In this document: positions 25,601-37,060 of the stretch, piece after piece
Numbering within the stretch: position 1 is the stretch's first letter
Layout of the letters: the number at the start of each line of letters is the position of its first letter
DNA from: Quercus robur
Taxonomy: Eukaryota > Streptophyta > Magnoliopsida > Fagales > Fagaceae
Length of the DNA stretch: 64,000 nt
Assembly (NCBI RefSeq): GCF_932294415.1
Contig: NC_065539.1
Location: 48,026,501 to 48,090,500, forward strand
Direction of reading: 5' to 3'
Made by a program: the position numbers and the translations under genes
Notes under the pieces: generated by a model
Databases searched by the model: none
What the model was told of the DNA's origin: nothing
Seen by the model: only the letters and a program-made list of their open reading frames with translations

Positions 25601-26505
25601 GTTTATCGATCATAATTTTTTACTATAAAGAGTTTTTTTTTTTTTTTTTTAAATTTTTTTTAGAGGCTTGGAAGTTTTGAAAACACAAAAATACTGCATG
25701 ATCCACATGACTAATCTTAGTACCTTAAAAGCAACATACTGATCAGAGTTATTGCCCAGTCGAATCGAGCATGAACTTTGTTTCTTCACCTCAACTAGAG
25801 AGAGAGAGAGATAGAGAGCTTGTCAGTATCATAAGCCTTAAGATAAATACAAATCAACTTATAACAAAATCTATTTACATTATTTTTGTATTGAACAACG
25901 ATCACAAGCATTGCTTCTGAAACCAATAGACAACTTAAGCCAATAATTTATTTATTTTTATTTTTTGAAGTACAACTTCAGCTAAGAATTAGTAAGAAAA
26001 TGCAGGTCATGTAATATGAAGAGGATTTCTTTTCCATAAGAAGAGCAGCATGAACTGGTGCAAACAAAAAAACATGTATCAAGTTAAAAAAAGAAAAAGA
26101 AAAGTTCATTGGAGATTTAATTGAATGCCACCAACTCCAAAGGTCAATGTGAGTCCATCTTCAAAGTTTGACACAGCTTCTTTTTTTTAACTAATCATTC
26201 CCCACGGACATTCAAGGAGTAATCAGTCTTATGCAAACAAGGTATCATTTTCAATCTCCGTTTCGGAACTTACTAAGGTAGGAACCATAAGTGATCAACC
26301 TATGTGTGTTAAATATTACAAGCATGCCATATAGATTAATACATGAAACTATACAACCTTAATTTCCAGCTAGTTCATTATTGTTTCTTTTGACATGGGA
26401 AAATAACCACACAATTATTGATATGCAAGTCGTAGATTTTTGTAAGAGATACTTACATGTAAATTTGAGTTCCTGGGGTTGAATCTCCAAAATCTCCGTA
26501 CTCAT
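22602..26505 (-). CDS. VAP27-type vesicle-associated membrane protein-associated protein, 8 coding exons, 294 aa
   Basis: Coding exons on the minus strand: 26505-26457, 25794-25724, 25472-25391, 24972-24857, 24787-24605, 24360-24166, 23726-23649, 22712-22602. All are GT..AG and the sum is 885 nt. VAPs are tail-anchored ER proteins that bind FFAT-motif partners at ER-plasma membrane and other contact sites. The start reads MSTEILEIQPQELKF. An MSP domain spans about residues 6-126 and contains the signature VAFKVKTTSPKKYCVRPN. A variable linker follows, then an acidic and coiled-coil stretch (about 195-260, with LKLKLNVMDSTLRE and IMKLTEERR), and a single C-terminal transmembrane segment (about 271-291) ending MHL. 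The linker between MSP and coiled coil is longer than in short VAP27 forms, closer to the VAP2 group. Reading frame is intact. A non-coding first exon probably lies at 27602-27900. Confidence 0.93.
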
Positions 26506-26629
26506 GACTCTAGATCACCATAAACCAACCAATTAAATCAATAAACAAAAATTGACAAACAAGCTTTAACATGAATCAGTAATAACATTTGACCATAATA
26601 ATGCAGCAGATTCAAAACCCACTAAAGCA

Positions 26630-27465
26630 CATTTGTAACTAAATGATCTATCTTTTAGGAGTAATTTATTGTACACACCTTGTATTCATGAGTCATGACC
26701 CTACTCCTTTTCTTTGAATAAATCTTTTTTTTTTTTTTTAAATACACAAAAATTCTCTAAAATCCTCTGATGTCAATAAAGAAAAACACACACATGCACG
26801 CACGGGCGCACACACACCTACACAAAACCAATTACTTAGAATCAAAAAAATTGAAATGTTGCCATTTCATGAAAACACTTAAAAATCAATCTTTCAACAT
26901 TGAATTCTGCTTATTTTGATTCCATGTATGAATCCAAAAATAGCCTAAAATTGTTATTTAAAGGCGTGTTTGGACTTCCAATGTAGTTACACAAACAAGG
27001 CCGTTCAATTTTCGTATAAACCCCAAATACGCATTTGTAACTAACTAATCTCTCTTTGAGATCGTAATTTTCCTCCATTGTAAGTTTTTAGTAGGGATTT
27101 AACGTACACATCTTGTATTCATGACCCCACTCCTTTTCTTTGAATAAATCACATTTTCTCAGATGCCAATAAGAAAAAACACACGCCCGGGCGTGCACAC
27201 ACAAACAATTACTTAGGACCTGTTTGGACATTCCAAAATAAAATTGAAATGTTGCCAATTCATGAAAACACTTATTAGAATCAATCTTTCAACGTTGACT
27301 TCTGCTTATTTTGATTCCAGTTTAGTTATAAACAGCGAGACCATTTAATTTTCCATGTGAGTCCAAAAACAGCCTATTCAGTTATTTAAAGGCGTGTTTG
27401 GACTTTCAACGTAGTTACACAAACAAGGCCGTTCAATTTTCGTCTCAACCCCAAATACGCCCTTA
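26630..27465. repeat. Two-copy tandem duplication (about 400-430 bp) in the VAP leader intron
   Basis: Unit 1 (about 26630-27029) and unit 2 (about 27030-27465) share in order: catttgtaact, ccttgtattcatga, actccttttctttgaataaa, a CA-rich segment, attgaaatgttgcca, ctgcttattttgattcca, and aaaggcgtgtttggact followed by acaaacaaggccgttcaatt. They differ by small indels and substitutions. The region lies between the inferred non-coding exon 1 and the first coding exon of the VAP gene. Confidence 0.82.
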
Positions 27466-27601
27466 ACAAACTCTTTTCATTTCCTCTCTCTCACACACAC
27501 ACACACACAAAAATCTAGAACAAGAACAAGCACAAGCAGAGAGATTAAACAATCAAAGACTCTCAAAGTTGGTTATGAACACAGAGAAAAAAAAAACTTA
27601 C

Positions 27602-27900
27602 TTGGAAGTGGACATGCCCTAAAATTTGGAAAATGTGGATCAGAGACGAAGAACACGCGAATTAAACTTACGAGACTAATCGCAGTAGAAACAGTAAGAG
27701 TTACAGAGAGGTTTTTGGATTGCGACGCTTTCGCTTTGAAATTGAAATTGGAACTGCACAGAAAGAGAGAGAGAGAGAGAGAGAGAAGTAGTGTTGAAAT
27801 GTTTAGGGTTGGTGATCTGAAACGAGATTTGTGTAGAAAAAGCAAAGAGAGTAGTGAAGGCAAAGAAAGAAGGAAGAGAAGAGAAGAGGTGTTGGTTAGT
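27602..27900 (-). promoter_or_regulatory. Probable VAP 5' non-coding exon and start of its promoter
   Basis: On the minus strand a CT-rich leader ((CT)n at about 27760-27787) is followed by a donor site ccaagtaagt with GT at 27601-27600. This is the usual arrangement for a 5' UTR intron upstream of the ATG exon at 26505. The transcription start cannot be placed exactly. The ORFs of 63-96 codons here are low-complexity. Confidence 0.5.
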
Positions 27901-28439
27901 GGTTAGTGGTTACTTGGTGTCTTTTTCTGAGCGAACCGATGTCTTTGTGTCTCTTCTTCTTCTCTTTCTTTTTCTTTCTTTCAATTTCAAACCAAACCCG
28001 CTTTCTCTACTAGTCGGCTTGGCTCATCAGCCACTCCAATTTAAAAGTTCTTTATTGTATTTTTATTAAGGAGATTATTATTATTATTTTTCAATCCTAA
28101 TTGTTCACCCTCGTTTACAATGTCCCTCCAAAATTTAGAAATGTACAATTGAGTCATTGACCCTCCAATTTGAGAATGTTGTAAGTTGTACTTGTAACAC
28201 TATTTTGTTGGTCTTAAGTTTAATAAAAAAAATATTTGCAAAGACGCGTGACTTTTACATGAGGTGGTACACCATGCATCTTCTACTTGTTTCCCAAGGA
28301 ATTTTTTTTTTTTTCAAGGAAGAAATCTCAACTTAAAGAGCATAAAAAGACTATCATATCATAATAAATACCACACTGTCAATTTCAAGATTAAATTCAA
28401 GCCTTCTTTAAAAGCCAATATAAAGAATAATGACCTATT

Positions 28440-28660
28440 TGGAAGTTTAGAAAATGAGGGAGAATAGAGTAAAGGGAGGGAGAGTAATTCAATTACCTTA
28501 TTTGGAAGTTTTTTAAGGAATGAAGGGGGAAGGGGAGATTTGGAGGGGTTTCAACTACCTCTAACCCCTCATTTTTAATTCCCCCAAATTGGAGAGATTT
28601 GGAGGGAGAGTAGAGTAAATAAATTATTGACCAAATGAATTTTCCAATTTACCATTTTTA
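28440..28660. repeat. Purine-rich MITE-like repeat
   Basis: The motifs cctatttggaagttt, gggagagtaattcaatta and gagggagagtagagtaaat recur in direct and inverted orientation within 200 bp. Related motifs occur near 11.05, 29.53 and 30.0 kb. No target duplication was resolved. Confidence 0.4.
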
Positions 28661-28813
28661 AATTAACAAAATTACAAACCGGTTATATAAATAATCTTTG
28701 TTTGTTTCCTGAGAAAATTTAAGTGAATGAAAAAAAAATTGAATCTCACTATTTAGACGCCGCCAAGTCGTGGGTCGTCTGATCTACAAACAAATCACAA
28801 AGAAAACCAAAGA

Positions 28814-29035
28814 ATGTTTGAGGCACAACGTTTGATGGATTTGCAAGACAATCCGAATTTCAGAGACCCAAAGTCATGGCTTTCAAGTGACAACAACAAC
28901 AACAACATTAACTCGTCCCCGACTCACCTCCCGACGACTCACTCCTCACTCACTCCAACTCCAAGTGGCAATAATGTCGATCGCGTCCTCTTCAAAGACC
29001 TCGTCGAGATCGTCCCTCTCGTCCAGTCCCTCATT
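28814..29035 (+). CDS. First exon of an uncharacterised plant protein (74 codons); remainder not found
   Basis: ATG at 28814 opens a GC-richer frame: MFEAQRLMDLQDN, then RDPKSWLSSD, an Asn/Ser/Pro/Thr-rich stretch, and VDRVLFKDLVEIVPLVQSLI. It runs to a GT donor at 29036 (cctcattgtattgcc). From memory, DPKSWLS followed by VDRVLFxxLVExVPLVxSLIDRK is the N-terminus of a family of uncharacterised plant proteins in which exon 1 ends near this Ile. No second exon (expected to start DRK..S) was found in the AT-rich DNA up to 32 kb. It may have an unusually long intron, be 3'-truncated, or be a captured fragment. It is head-to-head with the VAP gene, about 0.9 kb from its leader. Without the splice the frame stops after LPLSLSL. 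Confidence 0.5.
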
Positions 29036-32000
29036 GTATTGCCTCTCTCTCTCTCTCTCTGATTCTCTTTATTCTTGTTTGTTTTCTGAGAATATTGGGA
29101 TAGAAAGTCAACGGAACATTTTCAATCATTTATTTTTTTGCAGTTTCCTTAATTAGGTTTTGTAAAGTAGGGGTTTTCCTTTGATGGGTATTTGAAAGAT
29201 GGAGAATTTGAACCCAAAAAAATGGAAATACGTTCATTTTTTAAGCAAAGGTTAATTATTGGTGTGTGTGGGTGTGGATTATTTGTTTATTTTTTATTTA
29301 TGTATTAGTGGTATATATATGTTTTTTCCTTTTTTAGTTTTTGGGTATATACTTTATTTTGTTTTTTTTGTTTTTAATTTTATTTATGCTTCTCCAAAAA
29401 AAAAAAAATCACTGACATATTCTAAGATTTGGATGAATGATAATCAGGTTCAAGACTTTAAAAAACTGATAAATTAATCATAGACCAATGTTGCAAGTCC
29501 ATTTTCAAATATGGATAAATTTGTCTATTTAAATCATTTCCTCTCCTCTCCATCCTAATTTTTAAAACATCCAAACAAGAGGAAGGACTAATTACTCAAT
29601 TCCCCCAATATTGTCAATAAAATGATGTGACACTTTGTATATTATTAATCTAGTAAAATAAAATCTTAATTGTTAAATGAACTTTGCCCGTTTTCACTTA
29701 ACTAAATTTCATGTTGCAAAATGAAAACAACCATGGACTTGAATGGTCAAAATGTACTTTATTCTTATTAAATTTAATAGATATAAAAATATTTATTTTG
29801 TATTAGGAATTCTAGATAAATTTAAATTGCTCTTTTTACTTATATTTCCTATTTTTATTTTATTTAAAAAAAATACACACATTTTAATTATTTAGTAGCA
29901 TATATTTATAGAGTTATTGTTGGAAACTCAAAAATGACACTAAAACTTGGAAGTCCTCTTTCTAATAGTTCTTATGCTTTAAATTGAGTGAGATAAAAGA
30001 GAGGAGAGGAGAAGAGAAGGAAAGATAACCAAATGTACCATATTTTAATATAACTAGAGTGGAATGATTTTCCAATTTATATATCATGATTCATGCATAA
30101 TCCACTATTAAATGTTAAAATTTTGATATACTTGAATTCATGACTTACTTTAGCCAACTTTTATTTGGTAAATTTAAGTTTAATCCAAAACTGGGACAAA
30201 AACAAAAATCATTTTGTAGAATTGAACATGTTTTGATTGTAATGTGATAAGGCTCACATTCATTCATTCCATTAGTTCTCATTTGTTTTGTTTAGAGGAG
30301 AGATATGAACTGGATCATCTTTCTCTTTTGTATATTTCTTATAAATCTCAGAAAAATGTAGGAAGTACAAATTTTGTAGCTTAGCCGTGAATCCGTGAGC
30401 CAAGCCAAATAGACATATGCAGCTGCACTTTTAGTTCTCCCACCAAAAAAATATTACGAAGAAATAAAAGCAAACCCACCGAAAGTTAAGAAGAAAAAAA
30501 TAAAAAATGGCTCTCTTTTTCTTTTTCTTTTTTTTGGATCAGGAAATTGAAAGAAAAAGTGGGCACCAAAAGTGAACAAACAAAAAATTAAAATAACAAA
30601 AAGAAGGTAAAAAGGAGAAAAGGAAGCACCAAAAGTGAACTAAAAAAAGGAATAACAAGAGAATCCTTTTTCAACACGAGGAATAAAAGTTTCTAATTTG
30701 ACTTACTATTTTTCTCTTTTTCCTCCATTTTCTTTATAGTGTAGTAAGGGAGGAATTGACTACTCTTCTAAATAATGGCTTCATTTGAAAATGTATAATT
30801 TTAAAAGAAAGTAAAGGAAAAAAACTTTCACCATGCTCAATGTACATTTTAGATCCTGTTTAGTTTGAGGGAAATAAGAAGGAAAAGAAATATGAAGAGG
30901 AAAACAAGGGAGATGATAAGGAAATTTTGTTGTTTGGTTAAGGGAACTAGTATGGAAGAAAGGAAAAAGGTATGAAGTTGTTTTCAACTATTTGATTTGA
31001 GGGAAGAGAGGAGGAAAGGGAATAGGAGAAAGGAAAATGAGGAGAGGATAAGGAAATTTTGTTATTTGGTGGGAGGGTCATACAAACTATTATATTCCTC
31101 TCTGACCTACTATTTTATTTCTTCCCAATTTGGGAGAAGAAGGAGAGAGTAATGATTCTTAAGGCCCACATAATGGTTATTTTTCCCTTCTCTTCCTCCT
31201 TCGCAAACTAATAAAGTACATGGAATGGAAGAAGAAATTGTAGTTATTTTCCTTTTCTTTCCTCTCTCCTATCATATTTTCTAAAGTAATTGACACTTGC
31301 TATTATGGAAAGTGTAAAACTTTAATATATATATATATATATATCTTCTATAATATATTATTATTATTTAGACACGGCCACAAAATGAAATTTATACTAT
31401 CATTGCAACTTTGCAATAGTGAAGAAGCCACATGCATAATGCCACGAAAGGATTGGCACCTAAACAATCATATATTATATCTATTATATTAAAGTCAAAG
31501 CATAAACATAATTTAAATTAACTTCTAATTGTAATTTAATTTTGCTCTAAGTGTCTATTTTAATTTTCTTCTCTTTGATATCAAGTGACCAATTTATAAT
31601 ATTTAATGCGAAAAAAAAAAAAAAAAAAAAAACACCTCACTCACTTAGATAAAACCACCCCTTTTACTATTATTGAATGTTTTGGTGTGTAAGCATGAGT
31701 TACAACATGGTAGATGTATAATATCATAGGGTACCATTATCTTTACAACTCAAGAATAAAGTAGCATGAAGCTATGTGATGCAATATAGCATTTTTGCCC
31801 AAATATGTCTAACAAACCCAAAAAAAAAAAAAAAAAAAAAAAAACACAGGAATCAGGATCAGCAACTATTAACTAAAATAAAATTGTGTTACTATGCTTC
31901 TCCAAAAATGGATAACAGTGTAGCTTCTTCAAAGCAATTTTTTCCCTTTTTTTCCTCACTCTACAAAAAATTTGTCTAAGTTGTTGTATGGTCATTTACA

Positions 32001-32384
32001 AGCATAGAGGCCAGTAGATAAGGGAAGACGAAACTATTTTTTTAAAATTAAATATACACAAGTTCACAAGTAATCATTTTTGTACTCTTTTAGCCTTACA
32101 ACTAATGAAAATGATTTGCATTTGGGTTATTTTTTTGCCAAAAAACTTATGCGTTTATTTGTTGAAAATTGACCCCCCAAAAAAAACTATAATTATATCT
32201 AAAGAAGTGAGATTCTAAAAAGTTATACATAAACAAATAAACAGATAAACAAACGGAAAAAAGTTAATAAAAATACATATAAATATTACCTAGTTCACTT
32301 ATACTGTTATTAGCATATAATCATGGCAAGATATGCCAAGTTAGGCAATATGTTTAGCAACTACACTAAACTTCCAATTTTTAG
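29036..32384. other. AT-rich gene-free region
   Basis: It contains poly-A/T runs (31610-31632, 31820-31845), a (TA)n tract at about 31327-31344, and a purine-rich area at 30850-31290 with repeated tttgagggaa/ggaaagga motifs on one side and ccttttctttcctctctcc-type motifs on the other, probably an old MITE. No exon-like frame was seen. Confidence 0.65.
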
Positions 32385-32398
32385 GTCGGTCTCATTTA

Positions 32399-32601
32399 CT
32401 ACCGTCTGTGTTGGGCGAGTTGGTACTTCCCCAAGCCTTTAGGCTCTAGAGGATTGAAGATCTAAGTTTGAGTGGTCCTAGGGTGAGAGGGGGGAGGGAG
32501 GTAGAGGTTGGGTCATGGGTGTTGGGGTTATTTAATTAAGTAAAAGTTTCAAACCAATCCTAAAATCAAAAAATGAAAAAGAAAAAGAAAAAAAAGAAGA
32601 T
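32399..32601 (+). mobile_element. tRNA-derived SINE, family S3
   Basis: It starts ctaccgtctgtgttgggcga with an A-box-like gttgggcgagttggtac and ends in an A-rich tail. The flanks gtcggtctcattta (32385-32398) and gtcggtcacattta (32602-32615) form a 14-bp target duplication with one mismatch. Confidence 0.82.
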
Positions 32602-33207
32602 GTCGGTCACATTTAATTATTGTTTTGGTACTTATATTGGTGGAAGGGATAGTTGGTTAGAAGTTGAAGCCATACTTTCGTAGCAGAATTATTGAGGGGT
32701 CTAACGGGACCCATGGCCATTGGCACCACCATTCTTGTTAACCTAAAATAGCTAACTCTCACTTTTTAATATATATATAACTCTCACTTCCTCCATGTAT
32801 GCAACCTAATTTCATTTTCAGGGGTTAAAGAACGAATAAAAATATTTCTGAAATTTCAAATTGAAAAATAACATTTAAAAAATATACAAATTTTATAAAT
32901 TCATATTTATTATATCATTGTATTTTCAATATTCTTCTAATTCATGAAAAAAAAATCACATTTGGAAATATGTGTCATAGACAATAAATTCAAATCATAG
33001 ATAATATATGCGTAAGTATGATTCGGATCTACTATTATCTCTTTATAATAAAAAAAAATATGAAAAAAAATAATACAAAATATTATTTTTTTAAAAGCAT
33101 ACCTGCATATTTAATAGTAGTGAATTAATCATTGAACCACTAGTTTGGATGACACTTCCAGTTATCCCAGCTTGAAGAGTGCATGCTCATAGCATTGGGG
33201 CATGATC

Positions 33208-33375
33208 TCCTATTGGAGTAATTATTAGGTGTTCTCGAAGTATGATGATATGATTCTTCCTCTCACAATCATAATATATTCCACTAATTAAATTCATGGT
33301 GGAATCTATTATGAATATGAAAAGGAAGAGCACCACGTCACCATGTTATGAAAGCATCCAATAATTTTCCCTCCT
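33208..33375. mobile_element. Fold-back MITE, family FB2, copy 1
   Basis: The left arm gagtaattattaggtgttct is the inverse of the right arm near gcatccaataattttccctc. Inner parts tcataatatattccac and gtggaatctattatga also pair. A second copy follows at once. Confidence 0.7.
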
Positions 33376-33403
33376 TAAGTTATATTTCAGTTAAAGAAAA
33401 AAA

Positions 33404-33550
33404 CGAGTAATTCTTAGGTATTCTCGGGATACGATGAATGTTGTTTCCTTTTCTCACATTTATGATAGAGTCTACTATAAATGTGAGAGAAATGAGCACT
33501 ATTTCACTATACTTCAAAAGTACCTAAATATTTCCTAGAAAAATTACTCA
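33404..33550. mobile_element. Fold-back MITE, family FB2, copy 2
   Basis: The left arm gagtaattcttaggtattct pairs with the right arm ending gtacctaaatatttcctag..aattactc. The centre (acatttatgatagagtctac / tagactctatcataaatgtg-type) is nearly perfectly palindromic. It is in the same orientation as copy 1, about 30 bp away. Confidence 0.72.
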
Positions 33551-33799
33551 CGAAAGAGGAGCTCCACCCTAATAGAATGTCCTTAATATGTTCCAAGGAA
33601 CTTGGGCGAATGCCCTTAATCCGTTGTTAATTTTCCAATTGTCCTTACTTTTTTACTATCTATTAGTATTGCTTATTTAAGGGATATGGGCAAGATATCT
33701 GGGTAATGGGGTTAGGTGTGATGGAAAAAAAGGTTGGCAAGAGGCAAGTTTCTCTCCATTGTTATGAAATTGGAAAGGTTTAATTCATGAGAAAAGCTA

Positions 33800-33995
33800 A
33801 GTGTGCGTTTGAATACCACTTATTTTGCTGAAAACTGAAAACTAAAAACAAAAAAAAAATCTTTTGGTTACTGTTCATTAATGATTTTACTGTTCATCGT
33901 CTTGATTGCACTGGACTTAAAAAAAAAAAAAAAGCCAAAAAACGCAACTACTCTAAACGCAGACGCAAACGCTTACTACCCAAACAGAGCTTAAG
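33800..33995. mobile_element. hAT-type MITE
   Basis: The termini gtgcgtttgaataccac and the inverse of actacccaaacagagc are imperfect inverted repeats. The interior has gaaaactgaaaactaaaaac, actgttcatt and a poly-A run. The target duplication is not clear. Confidence 0.55.
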
Positions 33996-34110
33996 CTTTT
34001 ATGGATATACAGTTATACATTATATTATGTTATGTCATTTAAGATTTCATTTCTAATCCATTTTAAATTATGTGATACTATTCTATAGTAAATAATAAAA
34101 AAGTCAAAAA

Positions 34111-34217
34111 CTTTGTAGTTTAATTAGTTGACATTTTTTGATATTTTGAAGGGAGACATCCAAGATTTAAATTTGTCTCTTCCATTTTAACTATCGAATT
34201 ATCCAAAAAAAAAAAAA
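34111..34217 (+). mobile_element. tRNA-derived SINE fragment, family S2
   Basis: It reads tttgtagtttaattagttga, then aagatttaaatttgtctct, then ctatcgaattatc and poly-A. This is the same order as the minus-strand copy at 21800-21920. Confidence 0.6.
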
Positions 34218-34832
34218 AAAACACGCAATTCTATATTAATCTTATATTTATAAGCTATTAAAGCTTCTCCATTAAGGAAAAAAAAAGGGACAAATGATAG
34301 ATATATAATAGCAAAATAAAATGAGTACAAACGTAAAATTAAGCAAACTCATGATGTTGAACTGAATAGATGCAAATGCAACTTAGGAAATTTCAGGCCT
34401 CTTAGAACATTCATATAAGGCAAGGTATTTGCAAGTTTCAATTAAATTCTTACTCACTGTCAAGTGTCAACCAACTGAGATCTAAAATATCCCATATCAT
34501 GTTAAGAACAAGCTAGCCAAAATTTTCGAAAGCTACGATACCTCGCTTAAGTTTGGCCAAAATTTATTGTATTTGTACAACTTGTATATTCTTACCTAAC
34601 TGACTAATCTTTTTGTTGTTTTTAGCATTTTTCACTTCAAGTCTTCAATTGTCCGATGTCGCTCTCGCCAACCTTCCACGGCAACGTTTTCCATGACGTC
34701 AAGAAAGTGTAACCGTAAAAAGTGAATATAGAGAGTTATCTAAAATAAAAAGAGTGAATGGGTTTTGTATAGAATTTAACTAGACTTTATCGAGCCTTGC
34801 TATAAATGCTCTACGCATGTCACAGCCCAGAA

Positions 34833-35655
34833 GAGCATTTGCAGTAGTGGAGCTAAAAAACTATAATGTTATTTTAGCTCCACCAATATACCAAAAAAGG
34901 TTTGCAGCAGTGGAGGCAAACCTATAAATTTTAGCTTATTTGCTACAGTGCACATTTATAGATAGATGTGCATTGTAGCACACATCTGAAAAAAAAAATT
35001 AATTTTTTATTCCAACTCTGATTAAAATAATATAACTCACTTTATTTTTTTTTTCATTCTTTTATTCTATCTTACCATGCACTCTCAGTTCTCTCAAACT
35101 CTCATCTCTCTCAAGCTCTCATCTCCCAACCCACTCCACGCCGTCGCCGTCTCAGCCCAGCCCATGCCGTTACCGTCCCAATCCACGCCGTCGCCGTCCC
35201 ACGCCATCCCAGCCCACGCCGTTGCCGTCCCACTCTCCTCTCTCACCGTCACTTTCCGATGTAGCGTAATCAGAAACCAAAGCGTTGGCAAGGATGTTAA
35301 CAGCGTGGGCAGCATCGACACGTGGGTTTGTCTCCAATTTGTGCTGGATTTGTCTCCGGTTGGTGATTTTGTTTGGTCTGGATTGAGGATTTGGGTTTTT
35401 TTTTTTTTTTTTTTTTTCTCTGCTATGGACTGGTGGTGGTGGTGGTGGAGGATGTTTGTGCTGTGTGGTGGTGGTGGTGATATATTATTTTATTGTAGTA
35501 GAAATATTATTATTTTATTGTGATGAATATATTATTTTATTGTGTTGAAAGATAAAATAGATCAACTGCTGCAGCATGTGTGTAGGTAAAATAGATAAAG
35601 TAACTTTTGGTGGAGCTAAATTGCTAAAAATTTAGCTCCACTGCTATGAATGCTC
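34833..35655. mobile_element. 823-bp inverted-repeat DNA transposon relic (PIF/Harbinger-like termini)
   Basis: The left end gagcatttgcagtagtggag, then ctaaaaaa, matches the inverse of the right end (gagcattcatagcagtggag, then ctaaattt). Each end carries a second inner inverted copy of tagctccacc. The middle is an imperfect tandem of ccacgccgtcgccgtccca-type units, which creates a Pro/Ser/Ala-rich 148-codon ORF that I do not regard as a gene. The termini resemble PIF/Harbinger elements but no 3-bp duplication could be confirmed. Confidence 0.6.
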
Positions 35656-35831
35656 TAATGTGTTACACACTTATGGGCTCTAGTCTAGGGGCTGTTATTG
35701 CATAGTTCTGGACTATACAATAATTTTTTCTAGTCTAGCATAATGTGCCGTTGTGTGCAACCAACCTTTACGGACCCAAGGGCTTGATGCATTCCATTAG
35801 ACTAAACTAGGGAACTACCAAGTTAGTTTGA

Positions 35832-35888
<57 letters not shown>
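35832..35888. repeat. Long poly-T tract
   Basis: About 57 consecutive T residues, the longest homopolymer in the window. It could be the tail of a minus-strand retroposon. Confidence 0.9.
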
Positions 35889-36203
35889 CTTTTTTGCAAT
35901 GACTTTTTTCAACCCCAAAAGAGATAGTAAAGTCTCTCTTATTTTAAAAAATAAAAATAAATACCAAACTGAGAAAGAATAAAAAAATAAAAAAAAGTTC
36001 AAAACTTTATCAAAAAAAGCATTTAGGCATGCACTTATACACAGGCAATTTCACAACGTGCCCAGATGGACAGTTGTGATATATATATATATATATTTTA
36101 AAGGTCAATTGTAGGTTTGTATGAAAATAAAAAATAATGATATTAATTGCAACGTACCACGAAAAAGTATGTTTCTAACATAATTCAAAATTGGATTAGC
36201 ATC

Positions 36204-36371
36204 GTGGGTTCCAGTTAGCTCAACTGGTAAAGTCTCTGATGATTGTATAAGAGATATGGGGTTCAATCCCCGCTTACACCAAAACTGATTGGTGTCTTGG
36301 TCTGATAATAAAAAGCTATTATCAGGAGCGGACGCCATAGGTTGAAACTTTCTCTCAAAAAAAAAAAAAAA
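36204..36371 (+). mobile_element. tRNA-derived SINE, family S1, full length with target duplication
   Basis: The A-box (tagctcaactggtaaagt) and B-box (ggttcaatcccc) are clearly tRNA-like. The body contains actgattggtgtcttggtct and ends in poly-A. The 17-bp direct repeat aaaattggattagcatc flanks it exactly (36187-36203 and 36368-36384, the latter overlapping the tail). Diverged copies lie at about 42555-42673 and 48160-48229. Confidence 0.92.
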
Positions 36372-36474
36372 TTGGATTAGCATCTTATAGAGTTATTAAG
36401 GTAACTATATCATGAAGTTCCTAAAATTCTATACCACGTTATCATTATTTAAATAAACGTTCACTATCATTATT

Positions 36475-37060
36475 GTGGGAGGTGGAATTCTTTTGGAAGG
36501 ACCACAAAAGCCAGGGCGTTTCGCTGATACTAATCAGCACATACGCTCACCCAAATCTTTATGAACATGGCTCTCCCTGAGGGGTTTATCAATGACAATA
36601 TGGTGATAAAGGCAGATTGAGTCCATATCAGCAGAGTAATCAAAATTTTTTTTTTTTTTTTTTTTTTGAGTTTTTATGGTCATACTCTTATGTAGAAATG
36701 GAAGGACTATTTATAGGCTTCCAATGTGGACATGTCTCACCAATCTCAAGATTTGGGACTAACATGACCTTTATCATTCTAACATAATGACCTGTAGAGT
36801 GCAACTAGGCAGTTCCGTCCTACCTAATAAGGGATTAGATTGCAACACCATAAATTGATGGAAAGGATTGTGGCGCATTAAATGTTGAGATGGTTGCGTA
36901 TGGCAACTGATCATTCTTTTGAGGTGGAGCTGAATGGAGGACACTCCTTTTTAGGTAGAGCTCACCGGCATAGTGCTAGGATTGGTCCTCAAGATTCATG
37001 AGGCTAATGTCCCTTTCTAGCTTTCAAGTCTCTCTCTGTTCTTATATAAACCACCACACT
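36475..37060 (-). mobile_element. Possible LTR remnant
   Basis: A GC-richer unique-looking stretch that, on the minus strand, contains cctataaatagtccttcc, a TATA-box arrangement common in gypsy LTRs. No frame, no termini and no target duplication were resolved. A T-run splits it at 36644-36667. Confidence 0.3.

Noticed and set aside
35077-35523. 148-codon ORF
   Set aside because: Its Pro/Ser/Ala/Val composition comes from a short GC-rich tandem repeat inside a transposon relic, followed by T- and GGT-runs.
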